From contig JAKEKT010000021.1 in NCBI GenBank assembly GCA_021495925.1, positions 1 to 64,000 on the forward strand: DNA of 64,000 nt. Direction: 5' to 3'. The DNA is from Diplodia intermedia (lineage: Eukaryota; Ascomycota; Dothideomycetes; Botryosphaeriales; Botryosphaeriaceae). The notes below the pieces were generated by a model. That model made no database searches. It was not told where the DNA came from and was given only the letters and a program-made list of their open reading frames with translations. A program made the position numbers and the translations under genes. Below, piece after piece: positions 35,129 to 47,243 of this stretch. Position 1 is the stretch's first letter. Each line of letters opens with the position of its first letter.

Positions 35129-36076
35129 CTACTGCGGCGTCTTCTCAGCGTTGGCCTGGAGGTACTGGTAGGCGGCGAAGGCGAGGGCGCCGCCGAGCAG
35201 CAGAATGGCGTACAGGCCGACGCCGAAGCCGGCCGCGTCGGGAGCGCCGCCTCCGGACGACGGCGACGAGTGGGACTTGGGCTCCGGGTCGCCGGGCTGT
35301 AGATGAGAAAGATTCGCGTCAGTTCGTCCATTCAGTCTACTTCAGGCATTCGTCGTGGGGTGCGAAAAGCGGTGGGAATTTGTTGGGATGCGCCAGCGTC
35401 GTTGCCCCAGCAGTGGGGTCGCGCGCCGCTATTACGTTGGAATCTCGGTGGGAAAGGAGAGAAAAGGGGTCGATCCAGAGCCGCGCAGCGCGAAGCTCTC
35501 CGAGTTCGCGAAGGGGATGGGGTTGGAGTTGGGGTTGCGAAAAGGGTGCTGCCAAAACGTACCTGTCTCTTCAGGGTGCCGACGAGCAGGCCCTCCAGGA
35601 TCTCGCGCGCCTCGTCGCTGTGGCCAACATCCTCGAAGGCCTCGGTCGAGTCCTGGCCGCCGACGTCCAGCAGAACCTCCTCACCACCGCTGTTGTCATC
35701 CTCTCGTCAGCATGGGCTTGCGAGACAAGAACTAAAGACCAAGCCGGCTAAATTGCCCAGCACCCCCGTCGTCCCAATCGCGCCCAATTGTTGGCTCGGC
35801 TGACGCTCGTCGCTAGTGCGTAGCCGCCGACTAAGCGTGCACCGCACCGCTTCTTCAATCGTGCTGACTGCTTGGCGGCGGTCGGAGAGGCCGGCGTTGG
35901 GCGGATGGGAGACCACGGGCTGGCGAACGGTGGCAGCAGAGCAAAAGAGCTACTTACGGGTGCTCGTCGACGAAGCTGGTGCAGTTGTAGACCTTGTCGT
36001 GGACGACAATGTACAGGTCCTTCTTGGAGGCGTGCTCCGAGACGTCGGAGTAGGTGAATTCCTTGTCGGCGGACAT
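35129..36076 (-). CDS. Cytochrome b5 (tail-anchored, microsomal type)
   Basis: Model: complement of 35129-35296, 35563-35689, 35958-36076 (137 aa). The heme domain covers 1-82. Axial ligands are His39 (DEHPGGEEV) and His63 (VGHSDEAR). A Pro/Ser/Gly linker leads to one hydrophobic anchor (about 106-128) with a short C-terminal tail, so it should be inserted post-translationally into the ER. It donates electrons to desaturases, sterol enzymes and P450s. The exon 2 acceptor had to be chosen as aacag before CGGTGG; two nearer AG sites would shift frame or hit a stop, while this one restores HPGGEE exactly. Confidence 0.92.
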
Positions 36077-38204
36077 TTTCGGGGATCAAGGCGCGTCGAA
36101 GCAGGAGAGAAGCCGGCGGCGAGGGTTGAGTGGAGGGACAAGCGAGAATGAGCGGGGGCAGGGAGAGAAGTCTGTCGAAGAAGTCCAGGAAGCGGATCGA
36201 CGTGGAGTTTTGATGTTGGTGAGCGGTGGAGGGAGGGACGTGCTCGGAAAGCCGTAAGGACAAGCCCGGCCCCCAGAGATAGGCCAGGTGGTGCTTGCGG
36301 ACCTGCGCTGTAGAAATCCACGCGCCGCCATTGGCCGCTGCCCCGGGCGGTGGACTGCTCGGCGCCTTCCCAGGACCCTTGAACGCCGGACGCCGGCAAT
36401 CGATGCGCCTGCTTCCGAGCTCCAGCGTTTCCTGGTGGCCTTCTGTCTTGTTCCCCGTGAGATGCCGGCTCTAAGCGTTTCCGAATCGCGTTCGCCTCGT
36501 CTGATGCGACGCTGCTGTCTCGCTGTATTTGTTGCGACGCAGGCCCGCGCGCGCCGGCGCGAGCAAGTCCCACGCCCGCCGTCCGTCTTCCGCGAATGCT
36601 CCCCGAAACAGGCGAAACTTGCCGGCAGGTGAAGCGGGGTCTGTCACCCGAGGAGCTGCTTCGGCTTTATCCTTCCAGACGGTACTCGCCCAAGGCAAGA
36701 GGCCGCTGCCGCCCTCCCCTGGCCAGCGTTGAACGACATCACCGGTCGAGAAATACCGGCCAGCCAGATTCCGTGTTCCGAAGCCAATGCCGCGGAACTG
36801 ATTCCATACCCCGCGGCCGTGACTACCCCGACTGTTTCACCCACCCTACTCAGCAAAAACCCCCGTGGCCCCCGTGCAGCCGGCGTAGCCGTAGCCTATG
36901 ACGTGCTTGCTCGAGCCTTCGTGATGCAGGACGCGAGTCGAAGCTGCAACGGCGACGGCGCGCCGGAAGCAGCGGCAGCGGGGTTGAGCCTCAACAAACA
37001 GCTTCGCTGATAGGTCAAATGAGAGAGATTAATTATTATGATCTGCTATGTTTGTCTCCGCCATCGTTTGCGACGTGGTGTTGCAGGTCGCTTGAGCCTT
37101 GGCGCGCCTCTGCTGCCTGGCCGCTCGATCACCGCAACTCGCACGCTCCAGCAGTCCATGTGGATGGACGAGCAGCTGCACGCGCCCGCTTATTGTTCGG
37201 GGGTCTGATCTGTCTTGGTCGATGCTCACGTCCGCACTGCCACTGCCCGTTTTTCACCCTTTGCCTCCACCCTCCATTTGCATCCCATCAACACGCCCCT
37301 CGCACCATCGCCCGAATCGAAATCCCTCCCATTCCATGCGTACACGCCGAGACTTCACACGCCGAGATTCCGACTCGACCTCGAATCCTGTTGAAATGCT
37401 GCTGTCCGTCTTCCGCCTCTCCGACCGTCACAAGGGAGCAGGGCGACGAGCCGCAATCAATCGCTTTGCTTTCGAAGGCTAGAAGGATATATCGTGGCGA
37501 CAAACCCAAACACCCCGCCGTATCCATGATGAACCACTGCCATCCATCGCCATTTGATGTACACAGCCACTCTTTCTCCTAAGGGAGCTGGAGGGCAGGA
37601 AAGAAAAAGAAAAGAAAAAACAGTACACGGAAAGCCATCGCTCTTCCAAAACGGCCGTTGCCATACCGCCGGCTATGCCCTCGCACATCAAACTGAATAA
37701 GGATGCTTGCCCGCTACAACCAGACCGAATACCCAAAACACAGCCACCTGAAAATGCGTGTACTTGGTAGGAGAATAAGACATGAAGCTCATACCGGTCA
37801 ACAAGACAAGACGAACCTGTAAAGCAGGGGCGTCGAAAAAGAGAGACCCTGAGAAGGGTTGTTGGAACCTGCGTGAGAGAACAAGTTCAAGAAGTGGAAA
37901 TTGAAGCGGCGATTCCTGCATTCACACCGCTGGCTGGAACTTCCGATGCGAGGGAGGAAAGAAATGACAACAACTCGAACCGATAAAAATGCATCTATAG
38001 CTGTAACCGGGGACGCGGACCTTCCTCTTGACTACCTGCTTATTTCAACCCAGAACCAGGGGGGAAAACAAAACCCACCAAACTCCGACCAAACGCCGCG
38101 CTACAGCAGCTCGGCTGCCAGCAACAAACCTCCTGCGCACGGTAGACCGCCAAAAGGGGGGCCACAGAGCGAAAGAGGACACACGCGTGGTCCTAAATCG
38201 GCAC
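36077..38204. other. About 2.1 kb between cytochrome b5 and phytochrome
   Basis: The left part is the cytochrome b5 promoter, the right part the phytochrome 3' flank. Open frames up to 207 codons are compositionally random. Nothing is recognised. Confidence 0.5.
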
Positions 38205-41200
38205 TTACTCCGGTTCTCCCGTAACAGTCTCGGATGAACCAGAACCTTCCTCGCTTCCGCTTCTCGACCGCCGACCCAGGTTTGGCGTTGATTTGCTTGC
38301 TCGAAGTCTCCGAGAACGCTCTTTTTTCTGCGTCACTCGGAGACGAGACTGTTCCTCTGTCTGGCGACTATCTGCATCTCCGGCATCCGGATTCTCTGAT
38401 TTAGCAGCATCTTGGAGCTCCTCTGATGGGTAGTCGTTAGGGATCCGCTCTGATGGCTCTGTTTGCGCCTCGAACATGTCCCGGCTTGCTCCTTCAAACC
38501 AGCCTCCTCTTTCCCAGTCGCCCGGCTTGTAAAGTGCTTCTTCACGGACGTTGGGGTCAACGATGCCAGTGACGAGTTCTTGGAGACGAGGGAACGAGAT
38601 TGGCTTCAAAATCCAAGCGTCGAAACCTGCATCAATGTAGGTTTGCCGCTTGCTTTCCTCCAAAGACGCAGAAACAGCAATAATGGGTATCCGGCCGTTC
38701 AGTGCGGCTCGGCGGGAGAGACAGTCCGCTGCATGCGTCTTCTCATATGAGCGGATCATCTTGGTTGAAGTGAGCCCATCAACGATTGGCATCTGCAAAA
38801 GTCAGTGATCTCAACTCACTAACACAAGCAAAAGTCACAAGAACTCACCTGCATGTCCATCAACACGACGTCGAAGCTTGCGGGATGTTCGCCGTGGAGG
38901 GATGCACATTCTTCTCCGTTAACAGTAAGTACAATATCATGACCAAGCTTCTCCAGGCGCTTCTTGATGATCCGACTGTTCACAGGGTCATCTTCAGCGA
39001 CAAGAACGCGCATATGATCGGCCGTCAGAGGCTCTTGAATAGCAGGTCTGCTTTCATCCACTTCCCCAATGATGCCGGACTTGACAGTGTCAGAGTCTTT
39101 CGGTTCTGGTGGTGTCTCGTCTTCCGCCATTCGAACTGGCCGGATAGGGAACCCTGAGCCGGGCACTTCGGCCCTACCAGGTGAGCTGACGGTAAGCGTG
39201 GTTGGTTGACTGCGCCGTTTCGACTCCATTTCTGCCAACCGCGAGCGCGATTTGTCTGGCAAGGTTGGCAGGTTGCCCGAGAGCGTAGACCGTTTCTCCA
39301 GACTGGGTCTTTTTTCCAGACTGGGCCTTTTTTCCAGACTGGGCCTACTTCCTAGTGACGTTCTCCGGGAACGATCCGAACTACTTTGTGGTCTCCCATC
39401 AAGTGGCTCCTGAATGGCTTCGATCAACCTGTCGACATCGCTTCTGCCACTGTTGCCACTTGAGAGACTGTTCATACTCTTGCGACTCTTTTTGCTCGCG
39501 ACACTGTCGGCACTGTCTCGCCGGACCAAATGGCCCGATCCTTCTCTTGCTTGCGGACCACCCTTTTCCACTAGGGTAACCTCATGGCCGGCACCCGGAA
39601 GGTCCTCCGCCTGCGGCGTTGATGACGCACTCATCAAACTGCTGTCATTACCATCAGGCAGATCGAATGGGAGTTGAATGATGAACCGCGACCCTTTGCC
39701 TTCCTCTGACCTCAGTCGTAGCTGGCCATTCATGTTCCGCACTACTCGAGATACGACGGCCAGCCCAAGACCAAGGGTACGTTTCTCGCCCCCGGGATCG
39801 TCCTCGATCTTCTTCGAATCGGGGGCAAGACTTTCCTCCAACATCTCCGTCGTCTCGCTCTGGACCTGCTCGAGGTCGCGGAACAGGGCGTCCAGCTTCC
39901 TGCTGCTCATACCGGTGCCAGTGTCCATGACGGCAATTTCGACGTTAACACGGTTCTGTTCCCAGTCGGCAACGTACATGTCGACTTTGACTCCGCCCTG
40001 GAACGTGTTCTTGATTGCGTTGGCCGTGACGTTGGATATTGCCTGTCGAACTCTGCGCTGATCACCTATGACCTTTTGAGGCACGCCGGGGTGCTCCATA
40101 ACTTCATAGGATATCTTCTTACGCTTGGCGTCGCCCGAGAAGGCATCCGTGGCCTCCTGGAAGGTGGTTTTCAAATCGAACACATCCCCTTTGATCAGAG
40201 CCCCGCCTTCTTCGGTCTTGGTCAAGTCCAGCAGATCGTTGATGACGTATATCAAGGACTTCGACGCCGAATGCGATTTGGCGAGGTTCTCCCGAGTCTC
40301 GTTATCTAATGTGCCCTCGAGAGCAATCTCCAGGTAATTGATGATTGCATTGAGCGGCGTGCGAACTTCATGTGCAGAGTTGGCGAGCAGAAGCCTAGTG
40401 AGTTGGCTGCTCTGTAACGCTGCCTCCTTTTGGCGCCAAACTTCGATGAATTTTCCGTAGACCAGGCAGAGAACGGCGGCTGTCTCGATCTCCTCATCGG
40501 TCCACTCCCGACACTTGCCGACCACCGTCTCGCTCCAGGTCTTGAAACTCTTTCTAGGCTCCAAATACCCCTCAGTCCCCTCCTTTATGAACTTCTCGTA
40601 GGGGTTTCCTGCCCACTTGACTTCCTTCAACTGGCCCCTTCTGAAGAACACAATGAAATCCGTGCCGCTTGCCGAGAGAGGGACCACGAGCATACCTGCA
40701 ATGTTCTGAAAACCAGGGGGATAGCGCAGGTCCGGAAAATCGGTCGATACATCCTGAGATGTCGTTACGGAGGGAATCTTTCGCATGCGGAGATACTCGA
40801 GCATGGCCAACGCTTCTTGGGTTTGATCCAACCGGCCCAAGATTTTTGTCTCGTCTCTGATGGAGAGAAGGCCGAAATCCGCGTCAAAAAGTTTGAGGAG
40901 ATCGTCTGATGACGCGATGATGTAGCCAGAAGGATTATGTTGTGTAGGGACGGTGTTGATGAGTTTTCTGGCTTGCAGTCTCGACGCGTAAGAGAGACGC
41001 TCGATATTCCTCGAAGCCGAGTCTCCTACTAGACGGCACATCTTCCGTATCGGAAAGCTGACTCGCATCCCGTTTGATCCGTATGAATGACAGGCAATCA
41101 ATCCCCACAGCTCGTCAAAGGCATTGATAGAGATAGACATGGATGACCGAACTGCCATATTCCCGAGGTATTTGAGATGGATGGGCGACATTGCTCGGAG

Positions 41201-42811
41201 GTATGCATATGTAAGGTCGAGGGGCGTCTCTAGATCCTCGATCGTTCGGCACACCAATCGAGCTGTTACGTGGTCCCGATCGTACAATAAACGCACTCTG
41301 TTGACCTTGTACAGATCTCGAGCCTGCTTGGGAATGTCTGAGGCTGGAAAGTTCAACCCCTTATAGAGATCTTTTGTTGCGCGAGGATCCACCAATTCGG
41401 TTACGACCCGACCGTTCCAGGCAGCATCGAACTGGTAGACCATGACGCGGTGGAAGCCCGTCAATTCCTTCACTACTCCCACCAGGACCTTCAAAAAATG
41501 ATCCAGATTCGGGGCAGCCGCCAACTGCTCCTGCACCTGAGACATGATATTGAAGACTTCCATGGCGGCCGCTTCTCCCTTCCGCTTGCGGGCACTTCGA
41601 AGTACGCGCAGTGGTCGACTGATGTTTTGTGTGCTTTCTGCGAATTCCTCGGCTGTGGGGTTGCTTTGCAAAGTATCCTCGGGCATGTCCGGGGCATGTT
41701 CGCTCGATGGGACCAACGGATTCACGGAATCGTCCTCTAGCTCGAATTCGCAGATTACCAGGTGTGGATGCGCCGGGTTGACGTGCATAGCACACCAGAA
41801 CTTTCGGGCCTTCCTATCTGGCCCTCGTATTGTCAACGTGAAGACCTCAGGTCCGTTTGTTGCGACGTCCGCGTCCTCGTCGCGAATGAAATCGACGTGA
41901 TCGAGCAGATTGTCTGCTTGCTCCTCGGAAAGGATGTCGCAGAAGTTCTCGAGGTCGAAGAGCTGTTTCGGCGAATAGCCGATGATCTTTGGAGAGTTCT
42001 CGCTGACGACGCGAACTATCAGCTTCCCATCCGACTCTTCCTCAAAGGCGATGAGTAGACCGAAACTTTGTACAGCGCCAGGTATGTGGATCGGTTCGTC
42101 TTCGCATCTTTGCAACGTCTCGCCGTCTCGGCCCGTAATGATAGCATGGCCGCCGTCGGAGACAATGTGTTTGAAACGGGCAGTTACCAAAGGCGTATCG
42201 CCCAGGCTTTCGGTGGCACTGTGCCCGGATATGCTTGGAGCACCAGAAGAAAGCCTGTCACTCGAGTGTAGCCCCCCAGCGTCGCTCCCAGATTTGTTGG
42301 AAACCATGTCGCTGAATATCTGTTGCGGTAGCCTCGGATCGACCCCCCTTTTGCTGGCAGCATCGGCCGCCCCGGGTTGCTGGTTCGCAGGCCGTGGTTT
42401 CGACGAGGCGCGGGATTCCGTGGACTTCGTGGAGCCACTGGTGACGGAGTAGCGCCTCGTCTCGCTTGCACGAGCCAGGTTCTGGAAGTAACCATCCTGG
42501 CGATCGCGGTTCGTGGGTGTAGGTGTAGGATCCATTAGGACGACGCTCCGGATGGGAAACACTCGATCGTCAATTCCAGGACTCAAAGACCCAACGTCTG
42601 ATGTGGGGGAGAAGATGTTGTTGGACGCGTTGGGCGGGGAGAACGGTCTTCCTGCAAGATCGTCGGTGACGATTCGCTTGGTCCTCGAGTGTGACGTAGG
42701 ATGTGGAGGGGGGGTGCCTTGCTGGCCAACCTGCGGGGCAGAGGGCTCAGTAGCATCGCCGGTATTGCCCTGCGACGAGGGTTCTGCTTCGCTGTCGGCG
42801 TGCTGAGACAT
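38205..42811 (-). CDS. Fungal phytochrome, hybrid histidine kinase (FphA/Phy type)
   Basis: Model: complement of 38205-38792 and 38849-42811 (1516 aa). Order: Ser/Pro-rich N-tail; Cys236 in RCEDEPIHIPG, the biliverdin-binding Cys of fungal phytochromes; PAS (about 240-365); GAF (about 430-600) with the FPASDIPKQARDLYKVNRVR motif and chromophore-pocket His545; PHY (about 630-790) with tongue motif KWAGNP; histidine kinase with phospho-acceptor His814 (NSAHEVRTPLNAI), N box near VTANAIKN and G boxes DTGTGM and GLGLAV; a disordered linker with RPSLEK repeats; then a receiver domain (VLVAEDDPVNSRI) with phospho-acceptor Asp1319 and Lys in LKPIS. It senses red/far-red light and signals through His-Asp phosphorelay. 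The only intron falls right after Asp1319-Met-Gln. The acidic Ser-rich C-tail is typical of the fungal group. Confidence 0.95.
39294..39355 (-). repeat. 18-bp tandem repeat in the phytochrome kinase-receiver linker
   Basis: About three copies of an 18-bp unit encode consecutive RPSLEK hexapeptides in the Ser/Arg-rich linker before the receiver domain. The repeats are nearly perfect at DNA level, which suggests recent slippage. Confidence 0.9.
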
Positions 42812-45446
42812 GGGGAGCTACGGCCGCGTTGTGCAGAAGGGCACAACTGGGTAGGACGTCAGTTTTTGCTCGAGGTCGAAGGACGTGGCCGCTAAAACGG
42901 CATCTGACAGGGGTGCGGGACCGGCTGTATGCTCCCTCACGCGGGCAGGTGAAGATAATATCAAGGGGCCGTTGACTTCATTCCAGCCTCCAGGCAGAGC
43001 AGGGACAGTAAGACAAGAGCGTCAGAACGGCGATCTGAGAGCGCCTTGGTTTTGCCACTTCTTTGTGAAGGCGTGTCCAGCTCGCGGCGGCAGCGACGGA
43101 AAGCGGTGAAGGTCGGTCGGAACAATTGAATGTCTGGAGATCCGGATGCGCGACGGGAGAGCGGGCCTCGGGGCTGGGGGGGTAAGACAGCGAGGTGGAT
43201 TGGCCGTGGTGGCGTTGGTGGTGCAGCGAGGAGCCGCACCGGAAACGGCGAGTCAAGCTCCGGCTCGAGGGTCGAGGGCGGAAGCAGACGCCGAGGCGGT
43301 TAGGTCAGAAGAATAGAAAGGGAGGGACTTCGCGGAGGCAGGGCGCGGTGGTGTGCAGTGAGCGATGCAGGAGGAGCAAATCGCAGATGCAAGAGATCGG
43401 TCAAGCCGTCGGCACGCGCATGTGGCAGTAGTGTAGTTCGCGGCTTCCTAGCGCGACAGCGAAGGAGAGTACGGCTGGCTTCGCAGCTGGTTCTGCTAGT
43501 CGCTAGGACTGGTGATCCCGGTCGGCGCGCTCCACGCAGGCCGCAGGAGAAAGCGCCGCTGGAGACAGGCGAGGGCAATGGCACAGCCCTGGGATGGGGA
43601 TATGATCTGGGATCGTCCAGGCGCTATCACGACGCTGCTGCGTGCAAGGAATGGGACAAAGCCTCCGTCGATCTTCTGCGGTTGGGCCACAGGCGAGCCT
43701 GCACGCCCGGCGCGTGGTAAGGATGTCCTCGTTGCCGCTGCACAGCTCGGGCAGCAGAGAGGCAGGCACTGGAGTCAGCCACAGCGCTGCTTTCTCTGCC
43801 TTGGCCCTGCCATCCGTTGCCCGCGCGCTGCGACGACTCCTCCACAGGGTGCCCCTCTAAAAATCGCCACCAGCACAAGCCACACTGCAATCGAACGCCG
43901 CAACGCCGCTGACGCGCCCGCGCCCCAGCCTGCCGCGCTCGTCCCGCGCGCGCGCGCGCTGGTCCCTGGCGGAGATGCGGCCGTGGGAGCAGACCGGACA
44001 CGAAGCAGCACGGCGAGGACCCGTCTAGCCGCTGTCAAGCCCATTCACCGCGACTTCGCGCGGGCGGAGCCCCGAAATTGGGCGGCTTCCGCCTCACGGC
44101 GGGGGCTTGTGCCTCGCTTTTTTTTCTTTTCGTTGATTTCGTGTCGTGCGCAGTGCTGCTTATTAGTGGAGCAGAGCCTGGCCGCGGCCCTTCTGCGATG
44201 AATGATCGCCGGTGCAAATCGGGGCACGGGCACGGCCGCCTCCAAGAGTGCCCGCGAGAGTGGTGAATCATCTACTAAGGCCTCCTCCGCCAAGCGTTAG
44301 CTCCTCGTTTATGCCTACCACCCGCAAGCCCGCGGAGGCCGCTAGCCTGTCCATCGGGTCAACGTTCAACAGGGCGAGCCCGCCGGCGCGACAGCCGTTG
44401 AGTCTTGTCGCGGCCGCAGTCGCACGCGAGGGGTCGTGAATTTTCTGCGCACTCCACAGCAAGGCTTCGATTCCGGGATCTCGTTCGCCCCCACGCGAAG
44501 ATGATCGGCGCAGAAGGCAAAAGCAGGCCGGCCAGTGGCTTTCGACGCCCCACCCTCTCCTGATGGCATTCTTCATCATCCGAAGACTTTCCCATTGCGT
44601 AGCCCCGCGCCACTTGCCGCGTCTGGGCTGGCGTGCTCTCCAGGTCCCGAGTGCAGTGTGTGCTCAAAGACGGCGCAAGTAGCGGCGGCCTGACGCTGTG
44701 CTTCTTCCTGGAGCACGTTTCGGCAGTCGGCCGCTGTGCCCGAACACTTTCTGGCGGGCCAAGGCCTAGCGCGGCCGCCGACCTCCCTTTCGCACACATG
44801 TCCGCTGCTGCGAACAGGCGGTGCGGCCATCATGTGCTGCAGAATGATGTCGAGGGCACCGCCGTGTCCAGCCCTCGCGCGAGGTGATTTGGCCCGTCGC
44901 ACCGGCGCGGTCATGCCTACATCCTTCGACTCATCCTCCCGCTGTTGATGTTGGGATAGCTGGAGGCTCGTGAGGCATACGAGTCGTGGCATTGGCGGGC
45001 CAGACCCAAGAGACCGGCCGCGCAGACCCTGCCTCTCGCAACAAGCGTGGAGACTGGCAGCCTTACTTCCCAAGCTTGTGGAATCTCCCCCTTCCCGCTC
45101 CTGTCCTCAGCACGCTGCCTCGAGGCCCGGCCCGGTGCCAAGTCCCAAGGCGGTGAGTTTCCGCCGCCGCCGCCGCGTCACAGCACCACAGAATGTTCGA
45201 GCCCGCTGGGCTTCGCAGCACTCACGGCACCCTTCGTGCGTGCAGCGCAATCCCGCCCTCGTCCGAAGCTCACACCTACCTCCGGACATTGGATCCAATT
45301 ACCTGCGTGGGTACGGTACGATATCCCCTGTGGAATAGGTTAGTGTGCCGGATTCTTGTCACCCGCTGTGGCGTTGTGCGGAGCGCGACAAACGTGCGTC
45401 AGCTCCCAGGAGCGCTTACCCACGGCCCTCTCCGTCATCCCTTCCT
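42812..45446. promoter_or_regulatory. Long divergent intergenic region (2.6 kb) between phytochrome and flavoprotein gene
   Basis: The two genes point away from each other, so both promoters lie here. The sequence is GC-rich with many overlapping open frames on both strands (for example 43512-44201 plus). They are Arg/Ala/Pro-rich, mutually contradictory and without domains. A short alternating CG tract (about 43948-43960) is present. I assign no gene. Confidence 0.5.
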
Positions 45447-47243
45447 ATGCGAGCGAGCTCCGCAGTAGCCCTGCAACCTCCCCTAAACCTCCAAACGACT
45501 CCTTCCATGCCACCGATAGAAAGCGCGCGGGCTCTGCGCATCCTCGTCGCCTCGTCCATTCCCTCGCCCATCGAGGAGCCCTTCCTTTCCACCCTCGTCG
45601 CCCAGAAGAACATCGCCGTGCGAAGTATTGTCGACTCCGCCGAGTGGAAGACATCCACCCCGTATGCGTCCATCCCCAATGTCTCGACCGACCGGTCGCA
45701 GCCATGTCGGCCTTTCAGCGACCACGATGACGTCCATCGCACCGCTGCCGAGCTCTGCACGTGGGCCGATCTCCTCGTCCTCGCCCCCATGGACGCGAAT
45801 ACGCTTGCCAAAATGTTGCATGGCGTCACCGACAGTCTGATACTTGAGATACTGAGGAGCTGGGATGTGTCAAAGCGGACACTGCTAGTGCTGGGCATGT
45901 CCACGCTCATGTGGGAGAACCCGATGACCAAGAAACAAATCAGCAAGATCCGGCGGAAGTGGAATTGGGTGCGGGTACTTCATCCCCTGCTCTGGACTTT
46001 TGAGTCGAAAGGCAAGAGGTGTTTGCCGTGGGAAGGGATGGAGGAGCTCATGGGCGCCATCCAAAACCAGTTGGATCTCATGACACTCGGGCAGGATGAG
46101 GACGTGTCTATGGGCCAGACCCCCAAGAACAACCTCTCTCTACGGCCCGCGGCAAAACCGTCCAGCCCTCTCCCGCCTGAGATATGGTCCATGATTCTAG
46201 ACTTCACCGGTGACTGGGAGCTGGCGAAGAGGCTGAATGTGTACACAACCTTGCCTACGCCCCCGTCCTGGCAGCGAGCAGCCAGCAAAGAGGGTCCGCA
46301 CAATTTCATGGATAAGCTGGAATGGGCTATTCTGACCAGCACGCTGGACGATGTCAAGGAACTTTTTAATACACACACTGCCCCCCAATGGCTTTCATCC
46401 CAAGCCGTTCGAACCATCATGCGCTTTGCCATGGTTCCCTTATTGAATTACTTGGAATCGAACCACAAAGACCTATTCTGGGCTAGCTTTGGCCACACCT
46501 TCCTGCCCGACAAGGCATCTGCCGTCTTCGGCCGGATCGAGATTCTGGAATACTGGCGAACCTCACCGACTTTCCTGAATAAGGAACACACAGTAGACGC
46601 CATGGATGGCGCGAGTCGGGCCGGCTTCGTCCACATTCTAGAATGGTGGCGAAACTCGGGGCTGCCAATGAAATATAGCGAGGCTGCCCTGGAGCAAGCT
46701 AGCAGCAGAGGCCAGATCGAAGTACTCGAGTGGTGGAAGAGGGCCAGCATGCGGGACGACGGCCACGTGAGAACGAGCGGAGATGAGTCGGAGCCGGAGA
46801 GCAGCGTCCCGCCTACTCGCAAGCCGTTGCGCCTCAAGCCCGGCAAGGCCATATCTTTCGCTACCCAGGCAGGGTCGCTCTCGACCTTGCGCTGGTGGGT
46901 TACATCCACGATCCCCTTCTCTCACGAGGACACGGTCGCCAAGTTAGCCTCGACGCATGGCCACGTCGACATTCTCGACTTTTGGCAGCTACTTCACGGC
47001 GAGAAGATGATTTACGATAACCAGGTGCTCGTCGGGGCCACGAAGATGGGCCATCGCGATGTTCTGGAGTGGTGGAAGAAGAGCGGGCTAAGGGTGGAGT
47101 ACAAGACTTGTGATATTGAGGAGGCCTTGGAGGATGGCGTTGAGGGTATCAAGGGCCAACAGGTAAGACGCTGGTGGGCACTTAACGGACTGAACTTGGG
47201 CGTTGGGACAAGTGAATGGATGAGGACAAAAGTGCTTAATTGA
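45447..47243 (+). CDS. Flavoprotein-domain (PPCDC/Hal3-like) fused to ankyrin-like WW-motif repeats
   Basis: Single exon, 598 aa from the ATG at 45447; the ATG at 45507 (MPPIES...) is an equally good start. Residues about 30-205 resemble the HFCD flavoprotein fold of phosphopantothenoylcysteine decarboxylase and Hal3: TWADLLVLAPMDANTLAKMLHG, ILRSWD and GMSTLMWENPMTKKQI align with WAD.L.IAPLSANTLAK, RAWD and PAMNTxMW. The catalytic Asn of PxMNxxMW is Ser here, and the His before WAD aligns with Ala, so decarboxylase activity is unlikely. After a LPPEIWSMILDF stretch that looks F-box-like, residues about 320-560 hold degenerate repeats ending in ILEYW, ILEWW, VLEWWKRAS, ILDFW and VLEWWKKSG, as in fungal ankyrin-like arrays. 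The function is unknown; binding of FMN and a partner protein is inferred. Confidence 0.75.
   Translation: MRASSAVALQPPLNLQTTPSMPPIESARALRILVASSIPSPIEEPFLSTLVAQKNIAVRSIVDSAEWKTSTPYASIPNVSTDRSQPCRPFSDHDDVHRTAAELCTWADLLVLAPMDANTLAKMLHGVTDSLILEILRSWDVSKRTLLVLGMSTLMWENPMTKKQISKIRRKWNWVRVLHPLLWTFESKGKRCLPWEGMEELMGAIQNQLDLMTLGQDEDVSMGQTPKNNLSLRPAAKPSSPLPPEIWSMILDFTGDWELAKRLNVYTTLPTPPSWQRAASKEGPHNFMDKLEWAILTSTLDDVKELFNTHTAPQWLSSQAVRTIMRFAMVPLLNYLESNHKDLFWASFGHTFLPDKASAVFGRIEILEYWRTSPTFLNKEHTVDAMDGASRAGFVHILEWWRNSGLPMKYSEAALEQASSRGQIEVLEWWKRASMRDDGHVRTSGDESEPESSVPPTRKPLRLKPGKAISFATQAGSLSTLRWWVTSTIPFSHEDTVAKLASTHGHVDILDFWQLLHGEKMIYDNQVLVGATKMGHRDVLEWWKKSGLRVEYKTCDIEEALEDGVEGIKGQQVRRWWALNGLNLGVGTSEWMRTKVLN

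Noticed and set aside
43512..44201. 229-codon plus-strand frame in the phytochrome upstream region
   Set aside because: Pro/Ala/Arg-rich, contradicted by equally long frames on the other strand, no conserved motif.
46450..46470. tRNA B-box-like word (gaatcgaacc)
   Set aside because: Lies in the open frame of the flavoprotein-ankyrin gene and no cloverleaf can be drawn around it.
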